From: Dactylonectria macrodidyma
Lineage: Eukaryota > Ascomycota > Sordariomycetes > Hypocreales > Nectriaceae
Assembly (NCBI GenBank): GCA_020744425.1
Contig: JAGMUV010000026.1
Location: 434,001-498,000, forward strand
DNA length: 64,000 nt
Reading direction: 5' to 3'
Part shown: positions 19,578 through 33,100 of the stretch, in pieces
How positions within the stretch are numbered: position 1 is the first letter of the stretch
Layout of the letters: every line of letters starts with the position of its first letter
Notes under the pieces: generated by a model
Told to the model about the DNA's origin: nothing
Seen by the model: only the letters and a program-made list of their open reading frames with translations
Databases searched by the model: none
Program-made: the position numbers and the translations under genes

Positions 19578-19672
19578 TGTCACGGGCCAGCTGAGATTAA
19601 CACAAGAGGTAATGCCACTATTTTGTAAGCATACTACGGCGAAGAGTAGTGAGGCGTTGTGCGCGGACGCGT
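19578..19672 (-). repeat. Divergent, truncated LTR related to the chromovirus
   Basis: It begins TGTCACGGGCCAG and shares AAGAGGTAATGCCACT and ATACTACG with the LTRs at 5407 and 11508 before similarity fades. No partner LTR or internal region is nearby, so it is a solo or truncated relic of a related element. It lies about 90 bp from the 3' end of the GH43 gene. Confidence 0.65.
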
Positions 19673-19759
19673 ACGGCAGGATGGGGGGAGGGGAGACGTA
19701 TGACTTGTCATTTTGTATCCTCGTGTCAATCTATTGACGACGAGGCCTTTATCAAGCCC

Positions 19760-22616
<2,857 letters not shown>

Positions 22617-25163
22617 ATGTATCTCTTGGTCAACGGCAACACGTGGATCTGGCACCCCGCCTGGGTTGATACCGATCCGAAATTCGCCGGCGGTTTCTTG
22701 CACTTTCGGAAGACGGTTCACCTCGACTCGGCACCTACCACGCCTCTCGAAGTCAACATTTCAGCCGACACACGCTTCAAGCTCTACATTAACAAGCGGC
22801 TGGTTCACTGGGGCCCTGTCAAGGGCGATGCAAACCGTTGGTTCTATGATACTGTCGATATTGCCCCTTTCCTTCAGCAAGGGGAGAACCACGTCGCCGT
22901 ACACGTCCTGCGATTTTACCATGCATCGACTTACGCTTCTTCGTTCGCTCGGATGCCTATTGGCGGCCTGTTTATACGTACCATCGACCGCGACAGCCAA
23001 ATTCAGTTGAATACGGATGACACCTGGGAAACCGCTATCGATCCATCTACGGTGCTACGAGCGGATGATCCCTCCGACCTCTTCATGCACATCTTCGAGC
23101 AAGTCGATAAGCGCAACGATGCGGCACTGTCCTGGGTAGAAGCCTCCATCGTCCACGTCGCCTTTGAGCCCGAGGGCGCCGGCATAACGATGCCATGGCG
23201 ACTGTGCCCGCGCATGATACCTCGCCAGAGACAAACCGCCCTCCACTTTTGCGCCGTTCACAATGTCCGCAGCACGGTTGATCAAAAAGCATGGGAAGCC
23301 CTGCTCCTGCCGCACGCCGCATCAAAAGCGACACCTGGAGTGCGCCTCCCTGCTGGCACGTCGCACCACATTGAACTGGAGGTCGAGAGCCACAAGACGA
23401 CACTATTGGCATTCAGATTTGCCGCAGAAGCCTCCGCTACCGGATCCAAGATCACCATCACCTACTCCGAGTGCTATGAGGACGACCCGATCCACCTGCC
23501 TTTCACCCGCGCAAAGGGCGACCGCACGGACACCACCAAGAAGCTCATCGGACCTCACGACTCCTATATTCTCTCAGGCAAAGCAAGCCCTTCTTCGCCT
23601 CTATACCATATCAATACACCGCAGGAAGAAGTCTACCAGCCTTACCATTACCGCACCTTCCGTTATCTAGCTATCGATATCGAGGTTCCCGAAAATTCCG
23701 AGGCTATATGCAGAGGTATCGATGTTATCGAGACTCGGTACCCCCTCGATGTCAAGGGCTCTTTCGAGACCGGCGACGATTGGGTTTCCAAGCTCTGGTC
23801 GATCAGTGTTCGCACCCTCGAGAACTGTATGCATGACTGCTACGAAGATTGCCCATTCTACGAACAGCTCCAATATCCGATGGATACTCGGAGCTCCTCT
23901 CTCTTCACCTACCTCATTGCAGGCGACGACCGCCTAGCGCGCCAAGCGATCATCCAGCTCCATGACACCTTTTCCCCTTCAATTGGCTTGACGGAGTCAC
24001 GTTCGGCGGCGAACTTTATGCAGCGGCAGTATATTGTTGCCTTCGCCCTGTACTGGATCTGCATGGTAGTGGACCACTATGAATATCACGCAGACGCTAC
24101 GTTTGTACGACAGTTCCTGGGCGTGGCAGAGAGTATCATACAGACTTTTGCCTCTCGCATTGACCCGGAACATGGCCTGGTCACCTCTTCGCAGAACGCG
24201 GCCTGGGAGTATACCGACTGGACGACTCCATGGGCCCCAATGGGTGTCCCCAGCGCAGTCCGACGGACTGGGGTGTCCACCTACACCAACTGCCTCTTTG
24301 CCTACACCTTGGAGAAGTTGGCGGGGCTTCACAACCATTTGGGCAGGAAGGAGTCTGCGCTGGAGTTCAGACTCCAGGCGGAGAGGATCGTGAAGGCTGT
24401 GTCTGTTCACTGCTTCGATGGCGAGTTCTTCACCGACGGGTTAGCCCAGGCACCAGTTCCCGTCGACGAGTACAGCCAGCACTGCCAAGCATGGGCGGTG
24501 CTGTGCGGCGTGGCAACCGGTGAGCTGGCTGATAAGGTTGTACGTGTGAGCCTCGCCCAGGGAAATCCTATGTCTCAAACACGGCCACTGTTATCCGCCT
24601 CTGAGGCGCGAGCGAACCTCGCCAAGCTAGACCGCCGGCTCTTTACGATGACCTCTATCTCCTTCTCGTTCTACACACTGAGGGCCTTGGCCGCAGTGAG
24701 TGACAGCTGCTATGACGAGCACTTCCACGCCTTCTGGTCGATCTGGAAAGAGCAGGCGGCTCAGAACGTCACGACCTGGGCCGAAGATGCTGTCAACATC
24801 CGCTCCGACTGTCACGCCTGGGGTTCCGTGCCTATCCACGAGTTCATGACAGAGGTTGCTGGGATCAAACCCGCAGAACCAGGTTGGACCACGGTTGGGT
24901 TCCAGCCTCGGCTACGCCTCTTCCCTAACATGAAGACAAGTCTACCTATCAACCGGAAAAGCGGCTCATGTATGCTAGAGGTCGAATGGGAGGGCCAAGG
25001 CGAAAGCACCGTGGTTAGACTGCGGCGCAAGACGGAGGGATCCGACTTGACCAGCCTGCCGATCAGAGTCACGTTGCCGGATCGCGAACAGTTTACCGTC
25101 GAGCTCCACGACAGTTTGGAGTATCTTGTTAGTAAGGCCCAGATGGATTCTGGCGTAGATTAG
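22617..25163 (+). CDS. GH78 alpha-L-rhamnosidase
   Basis: An intronless ORF of 848 residues from the ATG at 22617. The N-terminus carries the beta-sandwich typical of the family (FLHFRKTVHL, ISADTRFKLYINKRLVHWGP, DTVDIAPFLQQGENHVAVHV). The (alpha/alpha)6 catalytic barrel begins near residue 400. HDCYEDCPFYEQLQYPMDTR holds the acidic residues expected of the catalytic region, followed by GLVTSS, YTDWTTPW and DCHAWGSVPIHEF. A C-terminal beta domain starts GWTTVGFQPR. The enzyme removes terminal L-rhamnose from rhamnogalacturonan or rhamnosylated glycosides. There is no clear signal peptide, suggesting intracellular action on imported oligomers, as for the GH43 neighbour. The frame is intact. 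Confidence 0.88.
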   Translation: MYLLVNGNTWIWHPAWVDTDPKFAGGFLHFRKTVHLDSAPTTPLEVNISADTRFKLYINKRLVHWGPVKGDANRWFYDTVDIAPFLQQGENHVAVHVLRFYHASTYASSFARMPIGGLFIRTIDRDSQIQLNTDDTWETAIDPSTVLRADDPSDLFMHIFEQVDKRNDAALSWVEASIVHVAFEPEGAGITMPWRLCPRMIPRQRQTALHFCAVHNVRSTVDQKAWEALLLPHAASKATPGVRLPAGTSHHIELEVESHKTTLLAFRFAAEASATGSKITITYSECYEDDPIHLPFTRAKGDRTDTTKKLIGPHDSYILSGKASPSSPLYHINTPQEEVYQPYHYRTFRYLAIDIEVPENSEAICRGIDVIETRYPLDVKGSFETGDDWVSKLWSISVRTLENCMHDCYEDCPFYEQLQYPMDTRSSSLFTYLIAGDDRLARQAIIQLHDTFSPSIGLTESRSAANFMQRQYIVAFALYWICMVVDHYEYHADATFVRQFLGVAESIIQTFASRIDPEHGLVTSSQNAAWEYTDWTTPWAPMGVPSAVRRTGVSTYTNCLFAYTLEKLAGLHNHLGRKESALEFRLQAERIVKAVSVHCFDGEFFTDGLAQAPVPVDEYSQHCQAWAVLCGVATGELADKVVRVSLAQGNPMSQTRPLLSASEARANLAKLDRRLFTMTSISFSFYTLRALAAVSDSCYDEHFHAFWSIWKEQAAQNVTTWAEDAVNIRSDCHAWGSVPIHEFMTEVAGIKPAEPGWTTVGFQPRLRLFPNMKTSLPINRKSGSCMLEVEWEGQGESTVVRLRRKTEGSDLTSLPIRVTLPDREQFTVELHDSLEYLVSKAQMDSGVD

Positions 25164-26261
25164 TCCAGAGAGTAGTGCCGGGCAACCATGTCCAGCTCAG
25201 GCGGGCTGACTCGCTGCCTAAATTCGAAGAATCATTTACTCAGATGATGCAGTGATGCGGTGATCGTTGGGGCCCTCGGTTGGTCTGCTCAACGGCGGAC
25301 TTCGCTTGGGATGGCTTCGAGCAGTGAGATGGAATCTTTAGGAGAACTCTTTCTCGTGAGAGGGAGAGATAATTTCAGCATACGATGTCGTGTTGGAGTG
25401 GGCTGTGGGGGCACCGGCCTCATCGCGGAACCAAGAGGATTCGTTGTTCTGTTCTTGGTGTAGAAGGAGGCGATCCCATGAAACCCTGTCATCAATGACG
25501 ACTGGCTGAGATTCCCAGGAGAACACAAAGCCGCCTCGTATCGAGGCATTCAAAAATGAATCGTTTGATAAGATGTTAATGCCCGCGTGTTTCGATCCAT
25601 GCTACCCCGGGCATTGCCGCCTGTCCGACTCTGGTGATACCATAGTTGGTGTTGAGAACGCGTCTGGGTTCAGGTTCAGGTTCAGGTTCTATTCCTACTC
25701 GGTTTTAGCCGCCATTCCACAGCAGCCATGCCCGGTGAGCGGGGTTTGGCCGACAGCCGAAGCGCCCCCGAATATTCATCCGTAGCGCCCCAGACAGTAG
25801 TCTGCCGGCTAAGCTATTTAGCCCAAAAGCTGGCCCGCTAGCCTGCATGCGGAGGTTTTCGCATCGAATCCACTTTCAATGCGAAAACTCGGCCTTCCGG
25901 ACGAAGGACACCCGTCGAAGCAATGGCGTCTTGGCACACGCCCCACGAGCATGCCCCAAGTCCCCTTCGTCTGCAGCGTGAGGCTCCAGAGGGCCCGCCC
26001 CCAGAATCAAGACTGTGGGGAAAGCTGGGGATCTGGATTGCCCCAAAATCTCTTTACTCTCCGTGCGAATGGCACAACTCCCAGGCGGGAAAACTCCCAC
26101 GAACTCGGGACATCATCCTACGAGCAGATAAATATATAATACGCACCAGACCCGGTGTCGTATCATCTATCCAGCTCACTCAAGGCTTACCTCCTTCGAG
26201 TACCCCGAGCTCTTCCTAGCTGAAATACATTTATCATCTGACATTCTCATCTTGGTTCCAA
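25164..26261 (+). promoter_or_regulatory. Upstream region of the sugar transporter with paired CreA-type sites
   Basis: About 1.1 kb without coding signal. GTGGGG (26015-26020) and CTGGGG (26025-26030) form a close pair of SYGGRG motifs, the recognition pattern of the carbon-catabolite repressor CreA, about 230 bp before the ATG. A TATA-like AAATATATAATA lies near 26130. A short GGTTCA direct repeat occurs near 25670. Regulation by CreA is inferred from motif spacing only. Confidence 0.35.
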
Positions 26262-28121
26262 ATGGCCACACAGGAAACCAAATCGGCGACTGATGCCATC
26301 GAGCATCGAGAAGCTGAGATGGAAGACGCGTCTTCGCCAAAGGACGCCCGGGCCGAAGCTCACGCTATGGGCCAAGGCCTCACCGGATATGAGTCCTTGA
26401 GCCTGTGGCAGACCGTCGTCAAGTTCAAGTGGTGTTCGGTCGTCTGCTTTCTGGCAGCCATCAGCGCTGCCACGGAGGGATATCAAATTGGGTTAGTGAC
26501 TACACCGCCCTTTTTATTTTCTCTCTCTCTCTCTCCTTTTTTTGCTGTTTCCGTCGGTGAACTCAGACTAATACCTCGGGCTTGCAGATTGATCGGCAAC
26601 ATCGTCGCAAACCCTGGCTTTAGCAAGCAGTTCGGAACCCAGAAAGATGCCGAAGGCAACACTGTGCTCGCGGCCTCTGTCATGAGCGTTTGGGGTGTGT
26701 TGGGAAGTGTTGGTCAGATCGTCGGCCAAGTCTCCCTGCCCTTCGTCTCCGGCAGATTCGGAAGGAAAGTCGCCATGTTTACCTACTGGTTCATCCTGGC
26801 CATCAGTGTCGCTATCGAATGTGTCGCCAAGGACTGGAAGGTTTGGTCCGTCTCCAAGGTCTTTGGTGGCATTGGTGTTGGCTGCATGCAAGCCACGATT
26901 CCAGCTTACATCACCGAGGTTGCCCCTACCCGCTCGCGAGGCGCTTTCCTCATGTGTTTCGCTCTCTGGTGGATCACTGGGCAGTTCTTTGCCCCAGTGT
27001 CTCTGCAGGTCATGTCCTCATACGCCCCTAACGACTTCAGGACTCCGATTTTGGGGCAATGGGGTCAAATCGGCCTGATGTTCATCATCTACTTGATCAT
27101 TCCCGAATCTCCGGCTTGGTGCGCATCTCGAGGCCTAGAGGATAGGGCTAAGAAGGCTCTTCGATTCCTTTACCGAGGCGTTGACGACTTCGACTTCGAT
27201 TACCAGTACGAACTGCTTGCTCTCAATATTGAGCATGAGAAGGCCGTAGCTGCCGAGCAAAGGAGCGAGAAGTGGTGGGCTATCTTCAAGGGCACCAACG
27301 GGCTCCGCACATTGATTTCTTCCTGGACGTTGGTCACACAGCAGTTCATCGGCCTCGGCATCTTCTTCTCTTACGGAACCTACTTCTTCCAGCAGGCCGG
27401 TGTTGATGATCCTTTCATGATCACCTGTATCACTTCCAGCATCAACATCGCGACAGCGATTGCGATGATCTGGCTAGCTGATACTATCGGCCGCCGATGG
27501 TTGGCCACTACGGGAACGAGCCTTTGCTGGGTTTGCTGCGTTGTGGTCGGCATTCTTGGGGTTGCGCCACAAAGTTCCGCGACAAACATCGTCTTGGTCC
27601 TCTTCGCCTGCTTCTGGAGTGAGTTCAGGTTCCCTTCTCCCGATTGACTTGCAAGACGCTGATCTAGCATGATACAGACATCGGTCTTGTCCTGAACAGC
27701 GCGACGGGCGGCAGTTTCATTGGCGAGGTTTCTTCGCAGCGTCTTCGTCACTATACGGCTGGTTTTGCCATGGCTCTGAGTTGTACCGTCGCCATCGTCA
27801 TGCAAATCCTCGTTCCCTACATGATCAACGCGACAGAGTGGAACTGGGGCCTCAAAGCCGCTTGGTTCTTTGCGGGCACCGGTGTCTTTTTCACGGTCGC
27901 TATGTGGTTCTTAATCCCCGAGACCGCTGGGTGAGTCTTTCCTTGCGAGTCCTACCAAACCTCTGCTTATATCTAAACACAGTCGCTCATCTGCCGAACT
28001 CGATGAACTCTTTGAACGGAAGATCAAGCCGTGGCAGTTCCACAAGACAACTACTGCCACCCAACGTATCCTTCAGGCTGAAGGTGAGAGTGCCGAGGAT
28101 TCCAAGGAGGAGTCTAAGTAA
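26262..28121 (+). CDS. MFS sugar transporter
   Basis: Four exons (26262-26491, 26588-27618, 27678-27930, 27983-28121) give about 550 residues; all introns are GT-AG. A hydrophilic N-terminus of about 55 residues precedes about 12 membrane segments. Sugar-porter landmarks: GRFGRKVAM between TM2 and TM3, PESPAWCASRG after TM6, TLVTQQFIGLGIF in TM7, LADTIGRRW between TM8 and TM9, and PETAGRSSAELDELFERKI after TM12. The style (IPESPAW, long loop with KWWAIFKG) resembles the fungal alpha-glucoside/oligosaccharide and hexose permeases. It sits next to GH78 and could import the oligosaccharides those intracellular-looking glycosidases cleave. Intact. Confidence 0.87.
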
Positions 28122-28409
28122 CAGACCTACGGCGGGATTGGGCGTCGCCTTCATATGTTACATGTGTTATTCTTGCGGCACCGAAAGTCCAGTCCACGGT
28201 CGAATCAATCGTCGCTCCAGGACGGGCTGGCTTTTACGGTGGACGATGTCGGTGTTACGACACGGGCCAGGACGGCCGTCACGCTTCCAGATGGCGCTCC
28301 TCCGTTGAACGTGGACGTGCGTGGGCCGAGGATCAAGCAGAGCATTAGATGAAACGATACTCGATTTTCAATATACGGACATGATCACTAAGAAAGTTGA
28401 GCTCGGCGC
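28122..28409. other. 3' flank of the transporter
   Basis: No gene seen. It contains the presumed 3' UTR and terminator of the MFS gene. Confidence 0.3.
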
Positions 28410-28751
28410 TCACGCCTCGGGATTCTTGCCCCTGATGAAGTAGGCGGTAACATAGAGATAGATCTTCGGGTTCTTAAGGGGGTTCCACGCCTTGACGATG
28501 AGAACCTGGATCTCCATACGTTCCCAGCCGGACATGCTGGAGGAGTTTCTGGGCGCGCGGGAATTGATGAGCATCTGCTCCTGGACGATCGCGCGCTTGC
28601 CGCTCTCCTTGAGTATTGGCTCTTTCGGCCATAGGCCCATATAGGAGGTATCGGGGGTTCTCCTCAAGCCTCTCCAAGGGCGCCCGGCGGCGGTCATTTC
28701 TCCCGCTCCCCAAACCAGCCCGGCATGGTGTACAACTGCTATGAGGTCCAC
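28410..28751 (-). pseudogene. Possible anion:cation symporter (Dal5-type MFS) fragment
   Basis: A 113-codon minus-strand frame. It contains ESGKRAIVQEQMLINSRAP, a short polar stretch, then LKNPKIYLYVTAYFIRG. The order ER/KRxxVxxxxxxN, hydrophilic linker, DPKxYLYxxAYF resembles the central loop and TM7 of fungal allantoate/nicotinate permease-type MFS proteins. The match is short and the flanks do not continue it. It is offered as a possible relic only. Confidence 0.25.
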
Positions 28752-29437
28752 GCCAATTACTTTGGCTTAGTCTCTGAGGCTGATCTCACAAACGGCAAGA
28801 AGAAATGCCCGAAACTATGGTTCATTTGTCTCGGTACCACATCACGCCGGGAACGTTAATGGCCGCTGCAAAGGATACTTGAAGATCATCTCCTCGCTCA
28901 TTACTCTCACTGGGCTATCAGTCGTCTGTCATGAAGATACTATTGATATCTTCCCACTGCTCTTGAGCGGCATAGTTATCTACCAAAGAATCCTTGTTAT
29001 ACCCTAGAAAATAAACCCTTAGAACCGTGGATAAATATCGAACGGGTAGACGAACGACAATATACCTAGGACAGGATAACGCGGACCCGGCCTGGGGCCC
29101 AATAGGTAGGTACGTAGGTTTTTATTCGCCCGGGGGGACACACCCCAGAGGGCCTTCGCACTAAGCTGTTTCCGTTTCGTACAGAGCTTGCATAATCACC
29201 CGAAGGCCACGGGGCCCCGTGGCTGCAATTTTGTGTTGTTGGATTGCGCAGGAATGCTGAGTGCACCTTTTTTTGAGAACGTAGTTCTTATTGTGATTGT
29301 ACTTCTTGCAATCGAAGGACCTTTAAGACCTTATATCTTCGAGTGGTCCCTTCTAGGACTTGAGCCCTAGAAAGTCCTACGATCAAGTCCCTACGATCTA
29401 AGTTTTAGGACTTCAAACCTTAACTTTAATCCTGAAG
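28752..29437. other. Spacer before the LINE, no gene
   Basis: About 690 bp without a convincing gene. Near 29300-29420 the sequence has duplicated short phrases (AGGACTT, GATCAAGTCCCTACGATC) and ends where the LINE coding sequence begins abruptly, consistent with a 5'-truncated insertion. Confidence 0.35.
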
Positions 29438-29470
29438 TTGAGGGGGAATCCTCAGTTCTTCCAACAGGAG

Positions 29471-30114
29471 ATGCGAAAGAAGGAGGGCCGACAGGACTGG
29501 AGGTGTGCAGCCGTGGTGAGGAACGCAAAGAACGCAGACCGTATTAAGGTGATCTGCCGAGACGAGTCGGAGATGAAGCTCGTCAAGGAAGCGGCAGAGA
29601 AGACAGCAGTCACGGGCGCAAGAGTCCTCAGGGACCAACTGTATCCGGTCAAAGTTGACGGCGCAAACAGGGCAGCGGTCCTGGACTCAGCTGGCAACGT
29701 GCTGCCAGGCACAGCGGAGGCGCTGGGAAAGGAGAACGGAGTGACGATTGCCAAGATGCACTGGCTCAGCGACAAGGAGAATGGGAAAGCCTACGGCTCG
29801 ATGGTGATCTACGTCACGAAGGCGAGCGATGCGCAACGCCTGCTGGAAGAGAGATACTTTCACCTCGCTGGGGAGTCGGCACCAACCTTTTCGAGCGACG
29901 CCAAGGCCCAGTCCAATGTTACAACTGTTGGGAGCTTGGTCACAAAGCTTTCACCTGCACTAGGCCCCAGCGATGCGGCAAATGTGCAGAGACCGGACAC
30001 CGCCACACACAGTGCCAGGCGATCGAACCGAAGTGCGCTCTCTGCGGAGGGCCACACGAATCGCTCAGCCGCAACTGCCGAATACGACATCTACATGGCA
30101 GCAATGTGCACTAA
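29471..30114 (+). pseudogene. LINE ORF1 (Gag-like) with a frameshift
   Basis: The first part (DWRCAAVVRNAKNADRIKV, KMHWLSDKENGKAYGSMVIY, LLEERYFHLAGESAPTF) is Gag-like. At a T run, 29888-29891, the frame must shift by one base to read QGPVQCYNCWELGHKAFTC and two further CCHC knuckles (CGKCAETGHRHTQC, CALCGGPHESLSRNC), ending in a TAA at 30112-30114. One missing T explains this. In the unshifted frame the knuckles are garbled but no stop occurs, so ORF1 is artificially continuous with ORF2. The knuckle frame overlaps the ORF2 ATG by 20 nt, a normal ORF1/ORF2 overlap for this clade. The protein binds the element's RNA. Confidence 0.75.
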
Positions 30115-33100
30115 CCTCCAAATCCTCCAGCTCAACGTGGGGAAGAGGGATGCGGTGCAATTGAGCATGATGAACGACGGAGACTTGCGGGACTACGCGG
30201 TGCTGGCAATAGCCGAACCATACGCGCTGAACATTGACGGTGCGGTGATGACAGCACCAAACAACCACAGAAACTGGACGAGATTTATACCGACAAAGAG
30301 ACAGGAGATGCGATGGCCGATCCGCAGCATGCTCTGGATCCGCAGGGACCTGGAGGCGGAGCAGGTGCCGATACCGTCAGCCGACCTGACGGGAGCAATA
30401 ATACGACTGCCCGACCGGGACGTCCTAGTGGTATCGGTGTATGTGGAAGGGAGTAATGAGAATGCTCTACGCACGGCAATGGAGCAACTGCACAGGGTGA
30501 TGACGGGCTTCCGCAACAGCACAGGGAAAAGAACGGACGTGATCTTGGCAGGCGACTTCAACCGCCACGACCAACTATGGGGAGGTGACGAGGTGACAGG
30601 CAGACGCCAAGGGGAGGCAGATGCAATCATCGACCTCATGGACGAGCATGGCCTCCTCAGCCTCCTTCCCAGGGGAACGAAAACCTGGGAGAGGGGTAGT
30701 GCGGAGAGCACGATCGACCTGGTGCTTGCGTCGTCCGAACTGGCCGAAGAGATGGTTCACTGCGGCATTCACCAGACCGAACACGGGTCGGACCATAGGG
30801 CAATCCAGACAGAGTTTGACCTCACGACACCGGAAAGGACGGCGAGTCCGAGACTGCTCTTCAAGAATGCACCGTGGAATGCGATCAAGGAGAGAGTGAA
30901 AGATCGGCTGGCACTCCTCCCATGGGACGGCGGGGTTCAGACACAGACGGACAGGCTGATGGAGGCGGTCCTCGGCGCAATCCACGCCCTGGTCCCGCGA
31001 GCGAAGCCATCGCCATACGCAAAGAGATGGTGGACAACTGACCTTACTCGACTCCGGAAAACCTACACGTACTGGAGAAACCTGGCGAGGGCGCAGCGGC
31101 GGGCAGGCCATAGACAGGACAACCTAGAGAGCCGGGCAAAGGTAGCATCCAAAGAGTACCACGACAGTATCAGAAGACAGAAGAAGGCCCACTGGGGCGA
31201 CTTCCTCACAGACGGCGCCAATATCTGGCAAGCAGCCAAATACCTCAAACCAGGTGCCGACATGGTCGGCGACAAAATCCCCCGGCTGAAAAGGGCGGAC
31301 GGGACGACAACGCAGGACAAGGCGGAACAGGCAGAAGAACTGCTGACGGCGTTCTTCCCGCCGCTGCCAGCAACCATCGAAGACGAAGGTCCACGACCGC
31401 GGCGGAGAGAAGTGGCCATGCCAGACTTGACGTTGGAGGAGGTGGAGGAGAAAGTCATGGCAGCCAAGGCGTGGGAAGCACCCGGAGAAGACGGCGTGCC
31501 GGCGATGGTGTGGAAGCAACTGTGGCCGGTGGTCAAGGAACGCGTGATGCATCTGTTCCGCACCTCACTGGATGAAGGACAGCTACCAGACCAGTGGAGA
31601 AGCGCAAAGATCATCCCGCTCAAGAAGCCGGACAAGGGCGATTACGCACTCGCAAAGGCATGGAGACCAATCTCGCTGCCGTCGACGCTGGGAAAGATCC
31701 TCGAGGCGGTAGTGGCGGACAGGATCTCATACGCCGCCGAGACGTTCGGGCTCCTGCCCACAAACCACTTTGGGGCAAGGAAGCGGCGGTCGGCAGAGCA
31801 GGCTCTGCTGCTCTTCCAAGAACAAGTGTACAAAGCATGGCGGAACCGCAAGGTGGTCAGCTTGGCCAGCTTCGACATCAAAGGCGCGTACAACGGCGTG
31901 TTCGATGACAGACTGCTACAGAGGCTGGAAGCAAGAGGTATCCCCAAGAAGCTGGTGCAATGGATAAGCGCGTTCTGCTCCAATCGCACGGCCAGCATTG
32001 TGGTGAACGACTACACGTCAGAGCAACGGGAGCTGCCGCAAGCCGGCCTTCCCCAAGGATCGCCGCTCTCGCCAGTGCTTTTCCTGTTCTTCAACGCAGA
32101 CCTTGTGCAAAGCAAGATTAACTCGAAAGGCGGATCGATGGCGTTTGTCGACGACTACTCGGCCTGGGTCACGGGGCCGACGGCGGAGGCGAACAGGGAC
32201 GGCATACAAGCCATCATTGACCGGGCACTGGCGTGGGGGAAACGCAGTGGAGCGACGTTTGAGCATGACAAGACAGCAATTGTCCACTTCACGCGCGTAG
32301 CTGAACGCACCAGCGAGGCGCCGTTCACGATCAATGGAGAGGAAGTCAAGCCCAAAGCGAAGGCCAAACTCTTAGGGGTAATCATGGACACGGGGCTCAG
32401 GTTCAAGGAACACATGGCCAAGGCCGCCACGAAAGGTCTCTTGGCAGCCATGTGTCTAAGGAGACTCAGGATGCTGCCACCACAAGCTGCCAGACAACTC
32501 TTCGTCGCAACCGTTGCCCCAGCCATGGACTACGCGTCTGTCGTATGGGCGCATGCGCGCGGCGAAAGGGAATTGAAAGAGTTCAACAGGGCACAGAAAA
32601 TAGGAGCGCGGGCCATCACGGGAGCCTTCCAGACGGTGGCGAGGGCAGTAACTGAAGCGGAAGCCAACATCCAAACAGTACACGAGCGACATGCTCTGGC
32701 GGGAATGAAGTTGTACATCAATATGCACACGCTGCCAAAGAAGCACCCGCTAGCGACACTCAAAATATCAGTGAGTCGAAGGTACATCTCGCCGATGAAG
32801 AGACTGGCGCTTGCCCTCGGCGAGAGCGGAATCGGGCGGATGGAAACAATCGAAGCCTATGCAGCACCGCCGTGGCACCCCCGCGTGTCGCTGGTGTGTG
32901 AGGCAGATCGGAAGGTGGCGATAGCGGCAGCCAACAGTGTCGAAGACATCACCATCGCGACCAGCGCTTCCGACAGAGGAGGAATGACGGGCATGGGAGG
33001 CATCATCAGCCACAAAGCAGCAGGGCGAGAGAATAGGGTCATGGCCAGGTACTCGGTCACTCTCGGCTCGCGAGACGACCAGAACCCCTACACAGCCGAG

